DNA from: Terrabacter terrigena
GTDB lineage: Bacteria; Actinomycetota; Actinomycetes; Actinomycetales; Dermatophilaceae
Assembly: GCF_042676085.1 (NCBI RefSeq)
Contig: NZ_JBHTKH010000001.1
Location: 682,001 to 746,000 of the forward strand
Direction: 5' to 3'
DNA: 64,000 nt
Part shown: one piece after another, positions 55,880 through 63,698 of the stretch
Position numbering within the stretch: position 1 is the first letter of the stretch
How the letters are laid out: the number at the start of each line of letters is the position of its first letter
The notes under the pieces: model-generated
Told to the model about the DNA's origin: nothing
The model's database searches: none
Seen by the model: only the letters and a program-made list of their open reading frames with translations
Position numbers and translations under genes: made by a program

Positions 55880-58800
55880 TCAGACGTTGCGGCGGTACTG
55901 GCCGCCGACCTCGAAGAAGGCCTCGGTGACCTGCTGGAGCGAGCAGACGCGAGCCGCGCGCATCAGCACCTCGAAGACGTTGCCGCCCTCGATCGCGACC
56001 GTCCGGAGCTCCTCGAGCGCAGCCTTCGCCTCGACCTCGTGCTCCGAACGGAACGCGCGGACGCGCGAGAGCTGGCTCTGCTTCTCGTCCTCGGTGCCGC
56101 GGGCGAGGACGACCTTGCGCGGCTCCTCGCCCTCGTGCGGGTTGCGGAAGGTGTTGACCCCGATGATCGGCAGGCTGCCGTCGTGCTTGCGGTGCTCGTA
56201 GAGCATCGACTCGTCCTGGATGCGGCCGCGCTGGTAGCCCGTCTCCATGGCGCCGAGCACACCACCACGCTCGGTGATGCGGTCGAACTCCTTGAGCACG
56301 GCCGCCTCGACGAGGTCGGTGAGCTCGTCGATGACGAACGAGCCCTGGAGCGGGTTCTCGTTCATCGCGAGGCCCCACTCGCGGTTGATGATGAGCTGGA
56401 TCGCGAGCGCACGACGCACCGACTCCTCGGACGGCGTGGTGACAGCCTCGTCGAAAGCATTGGTGTGCAAGGAGTTCGCGTTGTCGTAGATAGCGATGAG
56501 CGCCTGCAGCGTCGTGCGGATGTCGTTGAAGTCCATCTCCTGCGCGTGCAGCGACCGACCCGACGTCTGGACGTGGTACTTCAGCTTCTGGCTGCGGTCG
56601 TTGGCGCCGTACTTCTCCTTCATCGCGACCGCCCAGATGCGTCGGGCGACGCGGCCGAGCACGGAGTACTCGGGATCCATACCGTTGCTGAAGAAGAACG
56701 ACAGGTTGGGCGCGAAGTCGTCGATCCTCATGCCGCGCGCGAGGTAGCTCTCGACGTAGGTGAAGCCGTTGGCGAGGGTGAACGCGAGCTGGCTGATGGG
56801 GTTCGCCCCGGCCTCGGCGATGTGGTAGCCGGAGATCGACACGGAGTAGAAGTTGCGCACCTTCCGCTCGATGAACCACTCCTGGATGTCGGCCATCATC
56901 TTCAGGCTGAACTCGGTGCTGAAGATGCAGGTGTTCTGGCCCTGGTCCTCCTTGAGGATGTCGGCCTGCACCGTGCCGCGCACGTTCGCGAGGGCGTATG
57001 CCGTGAGCTCGGCCCGCTCGTCGTCGCCGGGCTCGCGCCCCTCCCGCTCTCGGAAGGCGTCGACCTGCTGGTCGATGGCCGTGTTGAGGAAGAAGGCGAG
57101 GATCGTCGGTGCAGGGCCGTTGATCGTCATCGACACCGACGTGGTCGGCGAGACGAGGTCGAAGCCGTCGTAGAGGGCCTTCATGTCGTCGAGCGTCGCG
57201 ATGGAGACGCCGGACGTGCCGACCTTGCCGTAGACGTCGGGGCGCGGGTCGGGGTCGCGGCCGTACAGCGTCACCGAGTCGAACGCCGTCGACAGCCGGG
57301 TGGCCGGCTGCCCCTCGGAGAGCAGCTTGAAGCGCCGGTTGGTGCGGAACGGGTCGCCCTCGCCGGCGAACATGCGCGCCGGGTCCTCGCCCTCGCGCTT
57401 GAACGGGAAGACGCCGGCGGTGAAGGGGTAGTAGCCGGGGAGGTTCTCGCGGCGCAGGAAGCTGACGAGCTCGCCGTGGTCGCGATAGCGAGGCAGCGCT
57501 ACGCGCGGGATCTTGTTGCCCGACAGGGACTCTCGCGTGAGGGCGTTGCGGATCTCCTTGTCGCGGATGGTGACGACCTGCTCGTCGCCGGAGTAGGACT
57601 CGACGACCGACGGCCACGCCGCGAGGGCCTCGCCCACCTCTGCCGGCACGTCCTTGCGGGCACCCTCGAGCAGCGCCTCCACACCGTCGGCGCCCGAGCC
57701 CGCCTCGGCCAGCTCGTCGCGTACGGCCTCGAGGCGCTGGACGCGGCTGGCAGCGTCGGCGTACGTCCGGGTCTTGTCGTGGTAGCCGCGGACGGTGTCG
57801 CTGATCTCGGCGAGGTAGCGCACCCGGGCGGCGGGCACGATGGTCGCGATGCGAGTGGACTGCTTGGTCGCGACGCGCGGGAGCACACCCTCCTCGACCG
57901 GCATCCCCTTGTCGGAGAGGAGCGTTCGCAGCTCCTGGTAGAGCGCGGTGACGCCGTCGTCGTTGAACGTCGCGGCGCTCGTGCCGAAGACGGGCATGTC
58001 GGCGGGGCTCTTGCCGAAGGCCTCACGGTTGCGCACCATCTGGCGCCCCACGTCGCGCAGGGCGTCCCGGGCACCGCGACGCTCGAACTTGTTGATGGCG
58101 ACGACGTCGGCCTGGTCGAGCATGTCGATCTTCTCGAGCTGGCTGCTGGCGCCGAACTCGGGTGTCATGACGTAGAGCGAGATGTCGGAGTAGCGCACGA
58201 CGGCGGCGTCGCCCTGGCCGATGCCCGGCGTCTCGAGAATGACGAGGTCGAAGCCGGCGGCTCGCACGACGTCGAGCACGTCGTCGAGGTGTGCCGGCAC
58301 CTGGGACTCGCCACGGGTGGCGAGGCTGCGGAAGAAGACGCGGTCGCCGTCGAGCGAGCTCATGCGGATGCGGTCGCCGAGCAGGGCGCCGCCCCCACGG
58401 GAGCGGGTGGGGTCGATGGCGAGAACCGCGACGCGCAGCTTGTCCTGCTGGTCGAGGCGCAGACGTCGGACGATCTCGTCGGTGAGGCTCGACTTGCCGG
58501 AGCCACCGGTGCCGGTGATGCCGAGCACCGGCACGCGTCGCCGACCGGCCGCGTCGCGGATGCCCGTCAGGGTGGCCTCGTCGAGCTCGCCCTCCTGGGC
58601 GCCCGTGATGGCGCGCGCCACGGCCGAGCGGTCTCCGGCGAGGAGCGCCTCGAGCGAGGGCGAGCCGATCTCCCACGGGTCGAAGTCGCAGTCGGCGACG
58701 ACCCGGTTGATCATGCCGGCGAGGCCGAGCCGCTGGCCGTCCTCGGGGCTGAAGATCGTGACGCCCGAGTCGCGCAGGCGCGCGATCTCGTCGGGCACGA

Positions 58801-59122
58801 TGACGCCGCCGCCACCACCGACGACGCGGATGTGGCCGGCGCCGTTCTCCTTGAGCAGCTGCACGAGGTACTCGAAGTACTCGACGTGGCCACCCTGGTA
58901 GGAGCTGACCGCGACGCCCTGCACGTCCTCCTCGATCGCCGCGTCGACGACCTCCTGGACGGAGCGGTTGTGCCCGAGGTGGATCACCTCGGCACCCTGC
59001 GTCTGCATGATGCGCCGCATGATGTTGATCGACGCGTCGTGCCCGTCGAAGAGGCTGCTCGCCGTGACGAGGCGGACGTGGTGGGAGGGCTGGTGGAGAT
59101 CGCGCTTCGCTGCGTCGGACAT
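55880..59122 (-). CDS. icmF: Fused isobutyryl-CoA mutase IcmF
   Basis: Adenosylcobalamin enzyme interconverting isobutyryl-CoA and n-butyryl-CoA, with its own G-protein chaperone. The 1080-residue product has the B12 domain first (D26-G-H28-D-A-S in SLFDGHDASI). The MeaI-like GTPase follows (GTGGSGKSS at 204-212, NKFERRG later). The large substrate domain is last, with TLYGRDPDPRPDVYGKVGTS and SISGYHIAEAGANPISQLA. The domain order is the IcmF one, distinct from methylmalonyl-CoA mutase. The ATG is seven bases from its -10 box, and an operator overlaps the promoter. Confidence 0.94.
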   Translation of the reverse strand: MSDAAKRDLHQPSHHVRLVTASSLFDGHDASINIMRRIMQTQGAEVIHLGHNRSVQEVVDAAIEEDVQGVAVSSYQGGHVEYFEYLVQLLKENGAGHIRVVGGGGGVIVPDEIARLRDSGVTIFSPEDGQRLGLAGMINRVVADCDFDPWEIGSPSLEALLAGDRSAVARAITGAQEGELDEATLTGIRDAAGRRRVPVLGITGTGGSGKSSLTDEIVRRLRLDQQDKLRVAVLAIDPTRSRGGGALLGDRIRMSSLDGDRVFFRSLATRGESQVPAHLDDVLDVVRAAGFDLVILETPGIGQGDAAVVRYSDISLYVMTPEFGASSQLEKIDMLDQADVVAINKFERRGARDALRDVGRQMVRNREAFGKSPADMPVFGTSAATFNDDGVTALYQELRTLLSDKGMPVEEGVLPRVATKQSTRIATIVPAARVRYLAEISDTVRGYHDKTRTYADAASRVQRLEAVRDELAEAGSGADGVEALLEGARKDVPAEVGEALAAWPSVVESYSGDEQVVTIRDKEIRNALTRESLSGNKIPRVALPRYRDHGELVSFLRRENLPGYYPFTAGVFPFKREGEDPARMFAGEGDPFRTNRRFKLLSEGQPATRLSTAFDSVTLYGRDPDPRPDVYGKVGTSGVSIATLDDMKALYDGFDLVSPTTSVSMTINGPAPTILAFFLNTAIDQQVDAFREREGREPGDDERAELTAYALANVRGTVQADILKEDQGQNTCIFSTEFSLKMMADIQEWFIERKVRNFYSVSISGYHIAEAGANPISQLAFTLANGFTYVESYLARGMRIDDFAPNLSFFFSNGMDPEYSVLGRVARRIWAVAMKEKYGANDRSQKLKYHVQTSGRSLHAQEMDFNDIRTTLQALIAIYDNANSLHTNAFDEAVTTPSEESVRRALAIQLIINREWGLAMNENPLQGSFVIDELTDLVEAAVLKEFDRITERGGVLGAMETGYQRGRIQDESMLYEHRKHDGSLPIIGVNTFRNPHEGEEPRKVVLARGTEDEKQSQLSRVRAFRSEHEVEAKAALEELRTVAIEGGNVFEVLMRAARVCSLQQVTEAFFEVGGQYRRNV

Positions 59123-59129
59123 GACAAAA

Positions 59130-59159
59130 ATACTAGGACTTCCTACTAATGGACGTCAA
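59130..59159 (-). promoter_or_regulatory. icmF promoter (leaderless)
   Basis: On the minus strand TTGACG (59154-59159), an 18-base spacer, TAGTAT (59130-59135) and then seven bases to ATG 59122. This is one of the best promoters in the window. Confidence 0.7.
59131..59148. promoter_or_regulatory. Probable MarR operator
   Basis: TACTAGGA-CT-TCCTACTA is an 18-base palindrome with one mismatched pair. It covers the icmF -10 box and spacer and ends just before the -35 box of the divergent marR gene. A bound MarR dimer would block icmF and could repress its own gene. Confidence 0.65.
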
Positions 59160-59178
59160 TGCGTCGTCGCCCTACGAT
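59150..59178 (+). promoter_or_regulatory. marR promoter (leaderless)
   Basis: TGGACG (59150-59155), 17-base spacer, TACGAT (59173-59178), then six bases to ATG 59185. Confidence 0.55.
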
Positions 59179-59184
59179 GGCGCC

Positions 59185-59766
59185 ATGAGCACGAACACCT
59201 CGGGAGCCCAGGCAGCGCCGGCCACACCCGCGGCACCGACGGCACCCTCGGTGCAGGGCGTGGCCGCCGGCGCGGGGCTCGGCTTCGACCCGATCGCCCG
59301 GGCTCGCGAGCAGTGGGTGGAGCAGGGCTGGGACACTGCGGCCGACGGCATGGCCGCGATCACCTCGCTGATGCGCGCGCACCAGATCGTGCTCGCGCGG
59401 GTCGAGGCGACCCTCAAGCCGCTCGGCGTGACCTTCGCCCGCTACGAGGTGCTCATGCTGCTGTGGTTCAGCAAGCGCGGGTCGCTGCCGATGAAGGTCA
59501 TCGGCAGCCGCCTGCAGGTGCACCCGACGAGCGTGACGAACGCCGTCGACCGGCTCGAGGACGCCGGGCTCGTCACGCGGTCGACGCACCCCGACGACCG
59601 CCGCGCCATGCTCGTCGCGCTGACCCCGTCCGGCCGAGAGCTCGCCGAGCGCGCGACGAAGGCCCTCAACACCGAGGTCTTCGAGCAGCCCGACCTCGAG
59701 GCGGGCGACGTGCACGCCCTGGTGGACGTGCTGACCCGTCTACGCCGGGGCGCCGGCGACTTCTGA
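59185..59766 (+). CDS. MarR family transcriptional regulator
   Basis: Winged-helix dimeric regulator, 193 residues from ATG 59185. The first 35 residues are Ala/Pro/Thr-rich and disordered. The DNA-binding domain shows FARYEVLMLLWFSKRGSLPM, VHPTSVTNAVDRLEDAGLV and the wing TRSTHPDDRRAMLVALTPSG. It is divergent from icmF with a palindrome between them, so it is the probable icmF repressor, perhaps relieved by an acyl-CoA. An ATG at 59149 is a possible longer start but lies inside the promoter. Confidence 0.88.
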   Translation: MSTNTSGAQAAPATPAAPTAPSVQGVAAGAGLGFDPIARAREQWVEQGWDTAADGMAAITSLMRAHQIVLARVEATLKPLGVTFARYEVLMLLWFSKRGSLPMKVIGSRLQVHPTSVTNAVDRLEDAGLVTRSTHPDDRRAMLVALTPSGRELAERATKALNTEVFEQPDLEAGDVHALVDVLTRLRRGAGDF

Positions 59767-59829
59767 GCCCGGCATCGCGCCACGCCCGGCTCGTTGCCCG
59801 GACCTGCAGCGCCCGCGCGCCGATCTCGG

Positions 59830-59835
59830 CAGACT
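59830..59835 (+). promoter_or_regulatory. -10 box of the AGE-family gene
   Basis: CAGACT followed by GGGCCC and ATG 59842. The stretch matches the alditol oxidase promoter in 14 of 15 bases. Confidence 0.45.
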
Positions 59836-59841
59836 GGGCCC

Positions 59842-61089
59842 ATGGCCGATGCTCCTCCCCCACCCGCCGACCACCTCGACCACCTGGACTGGCTCGACGA
59901 GCAGCGACGACTCATGCGCGCCCTCGTTCGGCGCGCGCAGAACCCGGCGGGCGGTTTCGGCTGGCTGACCGACGACGGGGGCCTCGACCCCGACAAGGGC
60001 GTCGAGCTGTGGATCACGGCACGGATGACCCACGTGGCCGCGCTCGCGGTGCTCGAGGGCGACATCGCCGGCGCCGACCTCGTCGACCACGGTGTCGCGG
60101 CGTTTGCCCCCGGCGGGCTGCTCCACGACGCGGAGCACGGCGGGTGGTTCGCCTCCGTCCACCCCGACGGCTCCCCCGACATCTCCGACAAGCGCGCCTA
60201 CGAGCACGCCTTCGTCGTGCTGGCCGCGACGAGCGCCTCGGCGGCGCGGCGCCCCGGCGCGGACGACCTGCTCGACACCGCCCTGCAGACCTTCGAGCAG
60301 CGCTTCTGGCGCGAGTCCGAGGGCCTCGCCGTCGACGTCTGGGACCGCACGTGGACCGAGCTCGAGGACTACCGCGGAGTCAACGCCAACATGCACTCCC
60401 TCGAGGCCCTGCTCGCTGCCTGGGACGTCACGCGTGACCCGCGGTGGCTCGGGCACGCGCTTCGCATCACCGAGCGCGTGGTGCACGGCTTCGCCCGGTC
60501 GTGGAACTACCGCCTGCCCGAGCACTTCGACTCCGGCTGGCAGCCGCGCCCCGACTACAACCGCGAGCGCGCCACCGACAAGTTCCGGCCGTTCGGCGTC
60601 ACGCCGGGCCACCTGCTCGAGTGGGCCCGGCTGGCGCTGCACCTGCGCCGCGCGCTCGGGGCCGAGGCGCCCCCGTGGCTGCTCGACGACGCCCGCTCGC
60701 TCTTCGACGTCGCCGTGCACGATGGCTGGCACGTCGACGGCAACGAGGGGTTCGTCTACACCACCGACTTCGAGGGCCGACCGGTCGTGCGCGACCGTCT
60801 GCACTGGGTCGTCGCCGAGGCCATCGGGGCGGCTCGCACGCTCGACCTGGCGACGGGCGACCCGACGTATGCCGCGTGGTACGACCGCTGGTGGCAGCAC
60901 GCCCAGCGCCGGTTCGTCGACGCCGAGCACGGGTCGTGGCGGCACGAGCTCTCACCCGAGCTGGCACCGTCGAGCGTCGTCTGGCAAGGACGCCCGGACG
61001 TCTACCACGCCTACCAGGCGTGCCTCGTGGGCGCGCTCGGCGAGATCACCTCGTTCGCAGGCGCCCTCCGCGAAGGGGTGCTGCGCTGA
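59842..61089 (+). CDS. N-acylglucosamine 2-epimerase (AGE) family sugar isomerase
   Basis: Alpha/alpha-barrel enzyme of 415 residues. Typical blocks are PAGGFGWLTDDGGLD, WITARMTHVAALAVLEG, GGWFASVHPDG, KRAYEHAFVVLAATSA, NANMHSLEALLAAWD and HLLEWARLALHLRRA. Conserved His residues in these blocks are the expected acid/base pair. The family includes mannose isomerase, cellobiose epimerase and YihS; the WFASV/KRAYEHAF pattern is nearest to aldose-ketose isomerases. It is convergent with alditol oxidase, three bases away, suggesting a shared sugar/polyol route. Confidence 0.85.
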   Translation: MADAPPPPADHLDHLDWLDEQRRLMRALVRRAQNPAGGFGWLTDDGGLDPDKGVELWITARMTHVAALAVLEGDIAGADLVDHGVAAFAPGGLLHDAEHGGWFASVHPDGSPDISDKRAYEHAFVVLAATSASAARRPGADDLLDTALQTFEQRFWRESEGLAVDVWDRTWTELEDYRGVNANMHSLEALLAAWDVTRDPRWLGHALRITERVVHGFARSWNYRLPEHFDSGWQPRPDYNRERATDKFRPFGVTPGHLLEWARLALHLRRALGAEAPPWLLDDARSLFDVAVHDGWHVDGNEGFVYTTDFEGRPVVRDRLHWVVAEAIGAARTLDLATGDPTYAAWYDRWWQHAQRRFVDAEHGSWRHELSPELAPSSVVWQGRPDVYHAYQACLVGALGEITSFAGALREGVLR

Positions 61090-61092
61090 CAC

Positions 61093-62349
61093 TCAGCCGA
61101 TGACGCGGTCGAGCCACGCATTGCCGAAGACGCGGTCGGGGTCGACCCGGTCACGCAGCGCGCGGAAGTCGGCCATCCGCGGGTAGAGCGGGGCGATCAC
61201 GTCGGCCTCCGCGACGAAGCACTTGCCCCAATGGGGCCGGGCGCCGAGCGGCAGGAGGGCGTCCTCGATCGCGGGCAGGACGGCATACACCCTCTGCTCG
61301 TCACGCAGCCAGGTGAAGTGCACGCCGAGGACGTCGTGCCCGTAGCTGCTGCTCAGCCAGTGCTGGTCGGCGGCGACCGTGCGCAGCTCGCACACCTGCA
61401 GCACGGGCGCCATCCGTGGGCCGAGTGCGCGCAGCCGCTCGATCGCGGTCAAGGCGTCGGCCCGGGGCAGGAGGTACTCGCTCTGCAGCTCTTCGCCCCG
61501 GCTCGGGGTGAACTCCATCCGGAAGTGCGGCAGCCGCTCGAGCCACGGCCCGAACACGCCACCCTGCTCGGTGACCGACCCGGTGGGGGCGCCCTCGAGC
61601 ATGTGCAGCGTGCGGGTGGCCGGGAGCGCGCCGTGCAGGTGGACCGGCGCCTCGTCGACCCGGCTCTTGCGCCACACCTGCTCGATGCCCGCGTCGGCCC
61701 AACGGGTGAAGAGGCTGACGCTGTACGCGCTGCGCGTGATCGCATCGACGTTCTCGGCGAGCGCGTCCCAGCCGAGCCCCGTGTAGACGTCCTGGCGCAC
61801 GTCGTAGGTCGGCTCGATGTCGAGAGTCAGCGCGGTGACGACGCCGAGGGCGCCGAGCGACACGATGCTGCCCTCGAAGTCGGCGTCACCCCGGCTCACG
61901 GTGCGCAGCCCGCCGTCCGGCCCGACGAAGTCGACGGACGCGACAGCCGCTGCGAGAGAGCCGTTCTCGACACCGGACCCGTGGGTTCCGGTCGCGACCG
62001 CGCCGGCCACCGAGATGTGCGGCAGCGACGCGAGGTTGCCCAGCGCCCAGCCCGCCGCCTGCAGCTGCGTGGCGACGTCACCGTATGCCGCCCGGCCCGT
62101 CACGCGGGCCGTTCGGCTCGCGGGGTCGACGTCGACGGTGGTCGGCAGCTCCGCCAGGGACACGAGCACCCCGTCGTCGGCGTCCGTGATGTCGGTGATG
62201 TCGGTGAACGAGTGGCGCGAGCCCAGGGCGCGCACCCTCGGCGCCGCCGCCACGACGTCCTGCAGGTGCTCCACCGAGCGCACTCGCTCGATGCGCGCAC
62301 GGTAGGTGTGGTTGCCGGCCCAGTTCTTCTCCGTCAGGACGTCCGTCAT
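61093..62349 (-). CDS. aldO: Alditol oxidase (xylitol/sorbitol oxidase)
   Basis: Flavoprotein oxidising polyols at C1 to aldoses with H2O2 release. The 418-residue product from ATG 62349 matches Streptomyces AldO in length and start (TEKNWAGNHTY). The covalent FAD histidine is H46 in LGSRHSF; the family usually has glycine before that His. Also seen are ASLPHISVAGAVATGTHGSG, VCELRTVAADQHWLS and RPHWGKCF, with the expected Glu, Arg and Lys. The promoter lies six bases before ATG. Confidence 0.92.
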   Translation of the reverse strand: MTDVLTEKNWAGNHTYRARIERVRSVEHLQDVVAAAPRVRALGSRHSFTDITDITDADDGVLVSLAELPTTVDVDPASRTARVTGRAAYGDVATQLQAAGWALGNLASLPHISVAGAVATGTHGSGVENGSLAAAVASVDFVGPDGGLRTVSRGDADFEGSIVSLGALGVVTALTLDIEPTYDVRQDVYTGLGWDALAENVDAITRSAYSVSLFTRWADAGIEQVWRKSRVDEAPVHLHGALPATRTLHMLEGAPTGSVTEQGGVFGPWLERLPHFRMEFTPSRGEELQSEYLLPRADALTAIERLRALGPRMAPVLQVCELRTVAADQHWLSSSYGHDVLGVHFTWLRDEQRVYAVLPAIEDALLPLGARPHWGKCFVAEADVIAPLYPRMADFRALRDRVDPDRVFGNAWLDRVIG

Positions 62350-62355
62350 GCGCCC

Positions 62356-62361
62356 AGTCTG
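62356..62361 (-). promoter_or_regulatory. -10 box of aldO
   Basis: CAGACT on the minus strand, then GGGCGC and ATG 62349; probable leaderless start, nearly identical to the AGE gene promoter. Confidence 0.45.
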
Positions 62362-62433
62362 GCAAGGCCGTTCACCGGGCACCACGGATGCACGCCGCGG
62401 CTGCAGCGACCGGGCGCCCGCCGCGCGCCGCGG

Positions 62434-62760
62434 TCAGTGACGGCGTCGGCGCGTGCGGTCCTGGTGCAGCTCGGGGTGGACGTCCTCGGGCAGCTCTTCG
62501 GGCAAGGCCCCCTCGCCAGGGGTGGCAACCCCCCAGCCCTCGGGGCTGATCGTGTCGACCGGCGGGTTGCCGACGAGGTGTGAACGCTCGGCACCCTCGG
62601 GGTGGTCACGGCGGTCCTGCTCCGTGCGGTCGCGGTGCGAGTTCATGGAGTCCATCGTGTCGCCTCCGCGCCGGGAGCTCCTCGGCTCGACCATGACGAA
62701 GCCGATGACGAGGATGACGATGACACCGAACAGGACGAAGATTCCTACGCGATCACCCAT
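62434..62760 (-). CDS. Small membrane-anchored hypothetical protein
   Basis: The 108-residue product starts at ATG 62760 behind GGGAGGT. One N-terminal helix (VGIFVLFGVIVILVIGFVMV) is followed by a polar tail rich in Arg, His, Pro and Glu that ends in RTRRRRH. There is no recognisable domain. It would be inner-membrane with the tail on one face. Confidence 0.65.
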   Translation of the reverse strand: MGDRVGIFVLFGVIVILVIGFVMVEPRSSRRGGDTMDSMNSHRDRTEQDRRDHPEGAERSHLVGNPPVDTISPEGWGVATPGEGALPEELPEDVHPELHQDRTRRRRH

Positions 62761-62837
62761 GGCACCTCCCGGGACGAGCCGTCACTCCAGACGGTACTCC
62801 CGTCGGGGCGTCTCCGACCTCGAAAGACGCACGGCGT

Positions 62838-62868
62838 AGGTCGGCGTCGGTCGGCGTCAGTCGGCGTC
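62838..62868. repeat. Three tandem copies of a 10-base unit
   Basis: GTCGGCGTC plus one variable base is repeated three times in a row, covering the stop codon of the small gene at 62857. It could have varied the length of that protein's C-terminus (repeat Asp-Ala-Asp). Confidence 0.55.
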
Positions 62869-63036
62869 CTTCGAGCGCCCCGCCCGGACGCGGGCCTCCC
62901 GCTCGCGGACGAGACGGGCCTTGGGGTCGTTGCCCTCTCCGAGCTGGGCCGGCCCGAAGAGCGTGAGCCCGATCATCCGCAGGCGGTAGCCGATGCGGTA
63001 TCCGACGGAGAGTCCCTTTGACCTCGAGCGCGCCAC
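62857..63036 (-). CDS. Small basic hypothetical protein
   Basis: The 59-residue product starts at GTG 63036, six bases after GGAGG (VARSRSKGLSVGYRIGYRLR). It continues with MIGLTLFGPAQLGEGNDPKA and a basic, helical tail. It has no cysteine and no clear membrane span. It is divergent from the ohrR-type regulator and shares its operator region, so it may be controlled by it. Codon usage and the strong ribosome site support a real gene. Confidence 0.6.
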   Translation of the reverse strand: MARSRSKGLSVGYRIGYRLRMIGLTLFGPAQLGEGNDPKARLVREREARVRAGRSKDAD

Positions 63037-63049
63037 GTGCAGCCTCCAT

Positions 63050-63075
63050 AGTTAGTGTGCTAACTGTTAGTGTAC
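63050..63075. promoter_or_regulatory. Probable OhrR/MarR operator
   Basis: AGTTAG-TGTG-CTAACT (63050-63065) is a perfect palindrome in AT-rich sequence, and GTTAGTGT is repeated at 63051 and 63066, 15 bases apart. It lies between the small gene at 63036 and the regulator at 63109. Confidence 0.55.
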
Positions 63076-63108
63076 AGGCAATCAGCAGCCATCCGACGAC
63101 GAGGCGAG

Positions 63109-63591
63109 ATGACCCCCGACACTTCCACGGTGAACGACCGCGCTGCGGGCGCGGCATCCGACGACCTCCTGCGCCTGGACCAGCAGGTGTGCTTCGCGCT
63201 CGCGGTCGCCGCTCGCAACGTCATCGGCCTCTACCGGCCGGTGCTCGAGCCGCTCGGCCTCACCCATCCCCAGTACCTCGTCATGCTCGCCCTGTGGGAA
63301 CGGTCGCCGCTGACGCTTCGTGAGATCGGCCACCTGCTCAGCCTCGAGCCGGCCACGCTCTCACCGCTGCTGAAGCGGCTCGAGTCCGCCGGGCTCGTCA
63401 CCCGCGACCGCCACCCCGACGACGACCGGGCGCTCGCGATCACGCTGACCGAGCGCGGACGGCAGCTGCGCACCAAGGCCCTCCAGGTGCCGCCGCAGAT
63501 CGTCGAGACGCTGGGCATGGAGCTCGACGAGCTCAAGTCCCTGCACCAGGCGCTGTCGCGCGTCATCACCGCGACCAGTCCTGGCCGCTGA
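63109..63591 (+). CDS. ohrR: OhrR-type MarR family redox regulator
   Basis: Winged-helix regulator of 160 residues. The N-terminal helix LDQQVCFALAVAARNVIGLY has the peroxide-sensing cysteine C28 at the place seen in OhrR. The DNA-binding part is LTLREIGHLLSLEPATLSPL, then LKRLESAGLVTRDRHPDDDR. There is no ohr peroxidase gene in view, so its target may be the divergent small gene or itself. I chose ATG 63109 after GAGGCGAG. Confidence 0.82.
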   Translation: MTPDTSTVNDRAAGAASDDLLRLDQQVCFALAVAARNVIGLYRPVLEPLGLTHPQYLVMLALWERSPLTLREIGHLLSLEPATLSPLLKRLESAGLVTRDRHPDDDRALAITLTERGRQLRTKALQVPPQIVETLGMELDELKSLHQALSRVITATSPGR

Positions 63592-63698
63592 CGAGGGGAT
63601 CGCCCGGCCGGACGACGGCGTGGCCCCGCCGGATTCCGGCAGGGCCAGGCAGGGTCCACAGGTGGGCCCGACCGCTGTCGACCGATTCGGACCGGAGG

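Noticed and set aside
55092..57617. A long frame joining the icmF region to the BtuF-like gene
   Set aside because: The upstream part is icmF in the wrong frame; the real gene starts at GTG 55856 after GAGAGG.
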